From contig JALSPN010000275.1 in assembly GCA_026985945.1 (NCBI GenBank), forward strand, positions 1 to 6,429: a stretch of 6,429 nt of DNA. The letters are read 5' to 3'. A program made the position numbers and the translations under genes. This document shows positions 1-6,429 of this stretch, one piece after another (position 1 is the stretch's first letter; every line of letters begins with the position of its first letter). The notes under the pieces are model-generated. The model was not told the origin of the DNA and ran no database searches. It saw only the letters and a list, made by a program, of their open reading frames with translations. The DNA comes from Thermodesulfobacteriales bacterium (GTDB lineage: Bacteria; Desulfobacterota; Thermodesulfobacteria; Thermodesulfobacteriales; Thermodesulfatatoraceae).

Positions 1-3000
1 CTGCTCGATGGAGATGGGATAAGTGGTTACCAGACCGGAAACAATGTCTTCTCCCTGGTTTCCAGGGGTATAATCTCCCCAGAGGGCCACTCTTGAAAGT
101 TTCCCGAAAGGTGGAGCGGTAAAAACAACCCCCGTCCCCGAAGAAAGAGAGAGGTTTCCAAAGGTCATGGCCTGGACACAGACGGCTGTCCCCCAGTAAT
201 CCGAAACCCCCATGATTTGTCTGTAAGCTCTTGCCTTTTCCGAGTTCCAGGAGGAAATAACAAGCTCAATCGAAATGAGGAGTTGCTCCCAGGGGTCATC
301 CACAATGGGAATGCCTTTGGCAAGCACCGTTTCTCGATACTTGAGCGCCAGCTCTTTCATCTGCTCCCCGGAGAATTCCCGCTTCTTCTTTACGCCGTAA
401 AGAGACTTGTGCTCCCGCATGAGGCGGTTGAAGATCTCGCGTTCCAGACCGTGGGCCATACCCCAGCTCTGAATAAAACGCCGATAAGTGTCCCAGGCAA
501 ACCAGAGATTGCCGGTCTTGGCCGCCAGCCCCTCAATAACCTCAAAATTGCTGCCCACATTGAGGACGGTGGCCATCATACCGGGCATGGAAATGGCCGC
601 CCCGCTTCGCACCGAGAGCAGAAGGGGATTTTTGGGATCACCAAACCGGCGTCCGGTCTGTTCTTCCACCTGAGAGAGCACCTCTTTTATCTGACGCCAA
701 AAGTCTTCGTAAGTGGCCTGATATTTTTTTATCACCCGGTAACAGCGGAAGACCTCGGTGGTGATGATGAACCCGGGAGGAATGGGGAGCCCGAGAGTGG
801 CCAGGAGGTAAAGATTGTAGCCCTTGTTACCCAGATGTATTAAATCCTGGGTGAGAGGGTTGGGTTGATAAAGGGGGCAGAGGGCACGGGCCGGGTCATA
901 AGTCATCAGGAGATCGAGATCTTCCTGGGAAAGTTTTTCTCGCTGTTCCAGAAGGGTGCGATAGAGCCTGGTCACAAAGTTATCGAGCGGCTGGAGACTG
1001 AAGGCGCTGGCGATGAGATTGCGGAAAAATCTTTCAGAAACCCGGTGAAATAGCTCCTCATCGGAAACATCTTCCTGCCCTGCCAGATATTTCGGGAGTA
1101 AATGTTTGCGGCCGAGCTGGCGCAAAATAATCGCCAGATTTTCACGATGGGGACTGATGTAATAGACCTTGGTAATGTCTTTTACTCCTTCCAGAAGCCC
1201 CCGGAAGATGTCCAGATACTGGGTGTAGGTAAAACGTCGCATGTCAAGGGAGGCCTTAAGAAGGTTAAGGTAAGTGTTAAATTTTTTGGAACTTATCCCC
1301 TCAATTTGCAGGGCCCGGCGGAAATAATGAAGAATTTTTATTATCTGGAAAAAAGTGGAACGAGTGATAAAGGGGAGCTCAAGAGAACTTACCAGTTCTT
1401 CAAAATAGGTATTGGCCAGGGCCTCCAGACGAAAAGTTAACCCCAGGGCATCAAACTTCCGCTCGTGATAGCGACCATACATGGAAGGAATATCAGCGGC
1501 GATGTGGCGCTTGAAATAGATATCCTCTCGGGGTTTGAACTTTTCTGGCGAAAGAATAATGCCCTGGAGATATTCCAGATAATCAAGCACCGCTGCCAGA
1601 CGGGTTTCAAGGTCTTCGCTTTCAAGGGCCTTAAGAAGCTCATCTATCCCTTCAAAACCCCAATTTTTGGCCTGCTCAAGATAGGAACGCAGCTCCAAAA
1701 GATTGAAACTATATTTCTGAACTTCCAGCTGATACATCTTAATAAGGAGCAACGCTCGCCGTTTTTCATCTTCTGGGGCCTTAAAACCTGCGAGAATTCT
1801 TTTGGCCTCTTGCTCCGGGAGGTTGAGAAGATCCTTTTCTTTTTCAAGCCCCGCCTCTTCAAAGAGGAAATTTACGATCCGGTGAACTTCATCTACATAG
1901 GGGCCACCTTCGGGGATTCGTTCAAAAAGCTCCGGGGGAATATAGGGCTTTAGAGGTTCTTTATCTTTGGTGCGCCAGAAGCGAATAATGGCTTCGATAA
2001 AATCGATGATAAGATTTGAGCTCTCCACATGACTTTGTTTCCGTAAAAAATGGATGAGCTCGTCTTTGCGGGCGTGAATTTCATCAAGTTCGGTAGAAAC
2101 ATCCCTTAAAAGGCCCTCCGCACCAATTTCGTGATAATAAACAGGCAGAATACGACAGAATTGTTTAACCAGATTGTAAACGGGTTCAATCTCACTATTA
2201 AGGAGCTTTGAAACATCCTTTTGAAAGAGATCCGTATCCCGAATACAGGTTCCGGCAAGTTTGAGGTTAATGATAAGGGCTGAAAGAAGGGTGGTGCACC
2301 ACTTGGGGTGATGGGCAATAATCTCAAGCCAGGTCCTGATATTCAGGAGATGGGCCGGATTACAGATAAGATGCCATTCCCGATCAACCCCCTTGATCTC
2401 TGGTGGTTCGAAACCGAATTTGACGACCTCTTCGAGAAAGAGCTCTGCCAGGCGGGGATCTCCCCGATCAAGGATCTCAAAACCCATATTGCGTATGCAT
2501 TGAAGGGCCGTCCAGGGGAAGTGTTTGATATTCCGCTTGAGAAGGGAAAAGGTGCGGGTAATGAACTCATCAAGGCTTTCTGAGGGCTCACGCCGGATCA
2601 TCTGGACGAGTTCACGATTGATCTCACGCAGGGCCTCCTCGTGAATGGGAGAAAGACCCGGGGTCTCCACGATCCGGAAAAGAAAAATGATCTTCACATT
2701 GTGAAAAGGATCATCAGGAGTGGTCCCCCTGGCAAGAGAAGCTACTTTTTCCGGAAGCTCTTTGTAAAAACGGATGATTTCCAGATAGTCTGGAAAACCC
2801 CAGAGTTCTTCAAGAGGTGGGGGGGAAGCCTTTTTCTTCAGGGATTTAATCTTTTCCAGATATTCCTTTAGGGTTTCGTGGGAGATGGGCTTTATAAGCT
2901 CAAAGTATTTTCTGGCGGCAGAACCCAGGGTGCAGGCACACTCCTCGGCCATCCACCGGGAAGGATCAGGCTGCGAAAGCCAGTATTCGTAAGTAACCTC

Positions 3001-3573
3001 AAATACGTGCAGCAAAAAATCAGACCAGAAAGAAAGGAGCTCTTCGTCCTGAATCTTTTCGTAAAAGGCCCTGGCCAGGCGCTTGAAAGAAAAATATCCC
3101 CTGAGAAACAGAAGAAATTTCTCAAGCGGTAAGGTTTTAAGTTTTGTCAGAAGCTCTTCAAAGACCGGAAGAAAGGCCTTAAGGGCCCCGGCATCAAGGG
3201 ATGAAACCAGCTTATCACACAGGGCCAGAAGGGCTTCTGCCGCCTGCCGGGAAATCTCTTCCTGAGAGGAAGCGTGCAGGATCTCCAGCAATATTTCAAA
3301 AGCTACCCGAAAAGCCTCTTTCCCTCTGGAATGCCGGACGATGATACGAAAATTTTTGAGAAGAAAAGAACGCAGGTCAGCTATTACCAGCCTCAGGTTG
3401 CGATACGGGTGATTAATCTCCCGGATAAGCTCTAAGGCCTGTTTTTCAAGCCCCTGATACCCGGAGACTACCTCCAGAAAGATCCAGTGGGCCTCCGGGA
3501 TGGTAAAATCTTTAACTGCAGTTTCACGAAGATTGGCAAGAAGGGCCTGGGAGGTAAATTCTTTAGTTTCCAT
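1..3573 (-). CDS. Giant protein: ~900-residue helical extension fused to a pyruvate phosphate dikinase-type ATP-grasp domain (partial, 3' end off window)
   Basis: An uninterrupted frame of 1191 codons runs from the ATG at 3573 to the left edge; I read every codon and found no stop. GGAG sits five bases before the ATG, supporting this start. Residues about 912-1191 match the PPDK/PEP-synthase N-terminal ATP-grasp domain. Visible motifs are LGNKGYNL (K917, aligned with the ATP-binding Lys of PPDK), PIPPGFIITTE (930-940), SVRSG (R989, aligned with the ATP-binding Arg), SMPGMM (995-1000), SGTGVVF (1145-1151) and NQGEDIVSG (1172-1180). In PPDK this domain moves phosphate from ATP to a swivelling histidine domain. 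That domain and the PEP/pyruvate barrel would lie beyond the window and cannot be judged. Residues 1-911 are Leu/Glu/Phe-rich and predominantly helical, with no signal peptide or membrane span. Proline-rich hinges occur near 250-253 and 540-560. I cannot assign a function to this extension. The ATP-grasp assignment is firm; dikinase activity is inference. The protein may instead be a regulatory PEP/pyruvate-binding protein. Confidence 0.88.
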   Translation of the reverse strand, partial: METKEFTSQALLANLRETAVKDFTIPEAHWIFLEVVSGYQGLEKQALELIREINHPYRNLRLVIADLRSFLLKNFRIIVRHSRGKEAFRVAFEILLEILHASSQEEISRQAAEALLALCDKLVSSLDAGALKAFLPVFEELLTKLKTLPLEKFLLFLRGYFSFKRLARAFYEKIQDEELLSFWSDFLLHVFEVTYEYWLSQPDPSRWMAEECACTLGSAARKYFELIKPISHETLKEYLEKIKSLKKKASPPPLEELWGFPDYLEIIRFYKELPEKVASLARGTTPDDPFHNVKIIFLFRIVETPGLSPIHEEALREINRELVQMIRREPSESLDEFITRTFSLLKRNIKHFPWTALQCIRNMGFEILDRGDPRLAELFLEEVVKFGFEPPEIKGVDREWHLICNPAHLLNIRTWLEIIAHHPKWCTTLLSALIINLKLAGTCIRDTDLFQKDVSKLLNSEIEPVYNLVKQFCRILPVYYHEIGAEGLLRDVSTELDEIHARKDELIHFLRKQSHVESSNLIIDFIEAIIRFWRTKDKEPLKPYIPPELFERIPEGGPYVDEVHRIVNFLFEEAGLEKEKDLLNLPEQEAKRILAGFKAPEDEKRRALLLIKMYQLEVQKYSFNLLELRSYLEQAKNWGFEGIDELLKALESEDLETRLAAVLDYLEYLQGIILSPEKFKPREDIYFKRHIAADIPSMYGRYHERKFDALGLTFRLEALANTYFEELVSSLELPFITRSTFFQIIKILHYFRRALQIEGISSKKFNTYLNLLKASLDMRRFTYTQYLDIFRGLLEGVKDITKVYYISPHRENLAIILRQLGRKHLLPKYLAGQEDVSDEELFHRVSERFFRNLIASAFSLQPLDNFVTRLYRTLLEQREKLSQEDLDLLMTYDPARALCPLYQPNPLTQDLIHLGNKGYNLYLLATLGLPIPPGFIITTEVFRCYRVIKKYQATYEDFWRQIKEVLSQVEEQTGRRFGDPKNPLLLSVRSGAAISMPGMMATVLNVGSNFEVIEGLAAKTGNLWFAWDTYRRFIQSWGMAHGLEREIFNRLMREHKSLYGVKKKREFSGEQMKELALKYRETVLAKGIPIVDDPWEQLLISIELVISSWNSEKARAYRQIMGVSDYWGTAVCVQAMTFGNLSLSSGTGVVFTAPPFGKLSRVALWGDYTPGNQGEDIVSGLVTTYPISIEQ

Positions 3574-3584
3574 CCTGTCTCCAG

Positions 3585-3614
3585 AAAAAATTTTGAAGGG
3601 GGAGAATTCCCCCT
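3585..3614 (-). terminator. Intercistronic hairpin with T tract between gap and the PPDK-like gene (possible weak terminator or attenuator)
   Basis: On the minus strand, five bases after the gap stop codon, AGGGGGA and TCCCCCT form a 7-bp stem around the tetraloop ATTC (3614 to 3597). After TCAAAA comes a run of six T (3590 to 3585). The T run is displaced from the stem by six bases, so this is not an ideal intrinsic terminator. It ends just before the CTGGAG ribosome-binding region of the downstream gene, which leaves no room for a separate promoter between hairpin and ATG. Partial termination, or a stable 3' end for the gap transcript, would lower expression of the giant gene relative to gap. 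The pairing is seen directly; the function is inferred. Confidence 0.5.
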
Positions 3615-3619
3615 ACATT

Positions 3620-4639
<1,020 letters not shown>

Positions 4640-4676
4640 TTAAATTTAAGTTTAAGAATTTCTCCACCTAAAATTG

Positions 4677-4705
4677 AAGTTAAGAAGAAGCCCTTTGAGC
4701 GTCAA
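4677..4705 (-). promoter_or_regulatory. Candidate sigma70-type promoter of gap
   Basis: In the 93-bp gap between rimI and gap, the minus strand has TTGACG (4705-4700), a 17-base spacer, then TAACTT (4682-4677). The -35 box matches five of six consensus bases. The -10 box is weak, matching only the first two bases and the final T. A start site near 4670 would give a leader of about 45 nt that is AT-rich and ends in the AGGAGG of gap. The -35 box overlaps a small inverted repeat (TTGA-CGC-TCAA), which could be chance or a regulator half-site pair. No terminator for rimI is visible, so gap may also receive read-through from upstream. Confidence 0.4.
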
Positions 4706-4717
4706 CCGACCTTAAAA

Positions 4718-5164
4718 TCAGAGGTCTTTGGACATCAAAATGGCATCTTCTTTCGTGTCTTGATAATAAGATCGGCGGACGCCATCTTTTTTGAAGCCAA
4801 ATTTTTCATAAAGGTGCCGGGCTACCCGGTTAGAAGCCCTCACTTCCAGAAAAGCACGCCTGGCCCCTTTTCTGGCCGCAAAGCGCAAAAACATTTTGAG
4901 TAAAAATTCCCCCACCCCTTTTCTTCTAAACGAAGGATGAACCGCGATATTAACCAGATGGGCCTCATCAGCCACCAGCCAGAAGCAGATATAGCCCACT
5001 AAACGGCCTTCTTTTTCTGCCACCCAGAGATGGGCATAATCTTTGTAAAGTTCCAGGAAAAAGTGGGTCGCCTGCCAGGGAGAAGGAAAAGAAAGCCTCT
5101 CGATTTCAAGAATGTGCGGAAGATCTTCTTTGCGGGCCGGACGTAAGCGGATTTTCGACTTCAA
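4718..5164 (-). CDS. rimI: Ribosomal protein S18-alanine N-acetyltransferase (GNAT family)
   Basis: RimI transfers an acetyl group from acetyl-CoA to the N-terminal alanine of ribosomal protein S18, and in many bacteria to other N-termini. The 148 residues fit the family. FPSPW at 26-30 is the typical RimI entry motif. RRKGVG at 80-85 is the acetyl-CoA pyrophosphate loop. LEVRASN (106-112) with Glu107 and LYEKFGF (118-124) with Tyr119 correspond to the catalytic Glu and Tyr of characterised RimI. YY at 133-134 followed by EDAILM closes the domain. The start is a TTG whose last two bases begin the TGA stop of the EIIA gene (TTGA overlap), and no good Shine-Dalgarno lies before it, so translation is probably coupled to EIIA. 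No ATG lies close downstream that would keep the beta-1 strand. An exact RimI role, as opposed to a broader N-acetyltransferase, is family-based inference. Confidence 0.9.
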   Translation of the reverse strand: MKSKIRLRPARKEDLPHILEIERLSFPSPWQATHFFLELYKDYAHLWVAEKEGRLVGYICFWLVADEAHLVNIAVHPSFRRKGVGEFLLKMFLRFAARKGARRAFLEVRASNRVARHLYEKFGFKKDGVRRSYYQDTKEDAILMSKDL

Positions 5165-5553
5165 CTCAGGATGTCTGAGGCCTGGGTGATGGCTTTACGC
5201 CCCGCCTCCACCACCAGGGGAGCAAGTTCTGAGGGCGGTTTTTCCTGATTCTGGAGGGCCTTGATAATCATGGCCAGATTGACCCCGGAAACGACCTCAA
5301 TATAGCCTTCCTTTAAAAAAGAAAGGGCCATGTTGGAAGGGGTGCCACCGAAAAGGTCTGTTAGAATAAGCACCCCCTGCCCTCGATCAACCTTCTTTAT
5401 AGCCTCCTGGAAGAGGGCGTGGATCTTTTTGGCAGGCAGAGAAGGATCCACCGCAAGACTCTGAATGCCTTCTACTTTCCCCAGGATGAAGGCGCACACG
5501 GTAAGGAGTTCTTCCGGCAGTCTCCCATGGCCGGCCACGATGATCCCCGTCAT
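5161..5553 (-). CDS. PTS EIIA protein, mannose/fructose (EIIA-Man) family, single domain
   Basis: EIIA-Man domains accept phosphate from phospho-HPr on a histidine and pass it to a IIB partner or act as regulators. The protein has 130 residues, the size of a lone IIA domain. IIVAGHG puts the phosphorylation site at His9. TDLFGGTPSN (65-74) carries Asp66, which contacts the active histidine in this fold. SGVNLAMIIKAL (89-100) is the typical helix after the last strand. The ATG follows the rapZ stop with no spacer, and a strong AAGGAGG lies inside the last rapZ codons, implying coupled translation. No IIB, IIC or IID gene is in the window, and the neighbours are regulatory or housekeeping, so a regulatory role alongside RapZ seems more likely than sugar uptake. 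Transporter genes could still lie elsewhere. Confidence 0.93.
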   Translation of the reverse strand: MTGIIVAGHGRLPEELLTVCAFILGKVEGIQSLAVDPSLPAKKIHALFQEAIKKVDRGQGVLILTDLFGGTPSNMALSFLKEGYIEVVSGVNLAMIIKALQNQEKPPSELAPLVVEAGRKAITQASDILS

Positions 5554-6429
5554 TTAAGCCTCCTTCAGGACATCTCGATGGGTTACGAGAGTCTCGCGCC
5601 CCCATTCTTTTACCATCGAGCCCAGCTCTTCGGCAACCGCCACAGAACGATGCCGCCCCCCGGTGCAACCTACTCCCACTACGAGATACGTTTTGCCTTC
5701 CTTTTCGTATTGCGGAAGGAGAAACCGAAGATATTGCTCACAGAGATTTAAAAACTGTTGGCCAAGGGGATTTGAAAGGACATATTTCTGAACCTCAGGA
5801 TCAAGACCACTTAAAGGCTTAAGGGAAGGATCAAAGTAAGGATTGGGTAAAAAACGGACATCAAACAGGAGCTGAACCTCTGCGGGCACCCCGTATTTGA
5901 AACCAAAAGAGATAAAATGAACCAGCATCTCGGAAAGATCCCTCCGGGCCCCAAAACGCTGTTTTATCTCTCGCCGTAGCTGGTGGACATTAAAGGCCGA
6001 AGTATCAATTACTACATCAGCAAGCTCTTTAATGGGGGCCAGAAGTTCCCGCTCAAGCTCCAGGGCCTTTGAGAGAGGAACACGAGGGGCCAGAGGATGG
6101 GGCCTTCGGGTCTGGCAAAAACGGGCGATGAGCACTTCGTCTTTGGCTTCTAAAAATACCAGTTCCAGGTGATATTTTTCTTCTCTTTTGACCTCCTGGT
6201 AAATTTCAGGAAACTTTTCAAGGAAGCTTTCCTCCCGCACGTCCATCACCAGGGCCACTTTTAGAGGGTCTTTTCCCCGATGCTGAGAGGCCTTGATCTC
6301 CAGAAAGGCCGGAAGGAGGGTTACGGGCAGGTTGTCCACCCCGAAATAGCCCAGGTCCTCGAAGGCACGCAAGGCGGTACTTTTGCCTGAGCCTGAAAGC
6401 CCTGTAATAATAACTGTTTGGAGCAGTTT
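5554..6429 (-). CDS. rapZ: RapZ/YvcJ-family nucleotide-binding protein (5' end just off window)
   Basis: 291 residues are visible and the family is about 285-295 long, so only the first few residues are missing beyond the right edge. The Walker A loop GLSGSGKST is at visible residues 10-18. It is followed by the family signature EDLGYFGVDNLP (24-35), a DVR strand end at 63-65, and the LEAKDEVLIARF...TRRPHP segment. The C-terminal domain has HFISFGFKYGVP and the conserved GVGCTGGRHRS (252-262), the region that binds amino-sugar phosphate in E. coli RapZ. RapZ proteins bind ATP/GTP. In E. coli the protein guides RNase E to a small RNA controlling glucosamine-6-phosphate synthase, while in Gram-positives YvcJ has other regulatory roles. 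Which applies here cannot be told. A TTG inside the frame at 6372 is not the start, because the P-loop lies upstream of it. Co-transcription with EIIA supports a PTS-linked regulatory role. Confidence 0.95.
   Translation of the reverse strand, partial: KLLQTVIITGLSGSGKSTALRAFEDLGYFGVDNLPVTLLPAFLEIKASQHRGKDPLKVALVMDVREESFLEKFPEIYQEVKREEKYHLELVFLEAKDEVLIARFCQTRRPHPLAPRVPLSKALELERELLAPIKELADVVIDTSAFNVHQLRREIKQRFGARRDLSEMLVHFISFGFKYGVPAEVQLLFDVRFLPNPYFDPSLKPLSGLDPEVQKYVLSNPLGQQFLNLCEQYLRFLLPQYEKEGKTYLVVGVGCTGGRHRSVAVAEELGSMVKEWGRETLVTHRDVLKEA
5559..5565 (-). promoter_or_regulatory. Strong Shine-Dalgarno of the EIIA gene inside the rapZ 3' end
   Basis: AAGGAGG on the minus strand lies five bases before the EIIA ATG and is formed by the last Leu-Lys-Glu-Ala codons of rapZ. 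With the TAA-ATG junction this predicts tight translational coupling between the two proteins. Confidence 0.8.

Noticed and set aside
217..2871. Numerous plus-strand open frames of 60-210 codons opposite the giant gene
   Set aside because: They lie antisense to a continuous 1191-codon frame with recognisable PPDK motifs, have low-complexity unconvincing translations and no ribosome-binding pattern, and are best explained as shadows.
1437..3125. Short minus-strand frames of about 68-82 codons within the giant gene
   Set aside because: They are in other frames of the same coding strand, overlap the long open frame completely and show no family motif.
1..3573. Possible frameshift or two adjacent genes in place of one very long one
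   Set aside because: Codon-by-codon reading showed one frame open throughout, with the PPDK motifs and the N-terminal extension in the same frame and no internal stop.
4697..4705. Operator-like inverted repeat TTGA-CGC-TCAA over the -35 box
   Set aside because: Four-base arms around a 3-base spacer are too short to separate from chance; mentioned only as context for the promoter.
5387..5751. Open frames on either strand over the rapZ-EIIA junction
   Set aside because: Both overlap two well-supported genes in other frames and have no recognisable motif.
5554..6372. rapZ starting at the TTG at 6372
   Set aside because: The frame stays open to the window edge and encodes the Walker A loop GLSGSGKST upstream of that codon, so the true start is off the window.

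Overview
All the genes I can support lie on the minus strand, so the window reads right to left: rapZ (5' end cut by the right edge), a mannose-family PTS EIIA protein, rimI, gap (GAPDH), and a very large gene that runs off the left edge. Coding density is high. The only intergenic stretches are 93 bp upstream of gap and 46 bp between gap and the large gene. I see no tRNA, rRNA, CRISPR array, insertion sequence or phage gene, and no gap over 300 bases without a gene. The organism is a bacterium. The Glu/Lys/Arg/Leu-rich proteins, the rapZ-EIIA(Man) pairing and the PPDK-type fusion would suit a thermophilic Desulfobacterota/Thermodesulfobacteria-like lineage. That assignment is an inference from gene style, not from a marker gene.

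Right part (about 4718-6429): rapZ, EIIA and rimI are packed as one transcription unit. The rapZ stop codon abuts the EIIA start (TAA-ATG), and the EIIA stop overlaps the rimI TTG start by four bases. RapZ is a P-loop nucleotide-binding regulator and EIIA(Man) carries the phospho-accepting histidine. In many bacteria such genes belong to a regulatory phosphotransferase branch and not to a sugar transporter. No IIB, IIC or IID gene is visible here. RimI, an N-terminal protein acetyltransferase, appears to be a co-transcribed passenger.

Middle (3620-4624): a complete, NAD-type glycolytic GAPDH with its own plausible sigma70-like promoter in the 93-bp gap, followed five bases after its stop by a compact hairpin.

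Left part (1-3573): the most notable object is a continuous open frame of 1191 codons with no stop inside the window. Residues from about 910 onward are clearly the ATP-grasp (PEP/pyruvate-binding) domain of pyruvate phosphate dikinase. They are preceded by about 900 residues of a predominantly helical, soluble extension that I do not recognise. The C-terminus lies outside the window, so it is unknown whether the phosphohistidine and PEP/pyruvate TIM-barrel domains follow. Its position just after gap suggests a link to the lower glycolytic/gluconeogenic pathway, either as an enzyme or as a large regulatory phosphotransferase.
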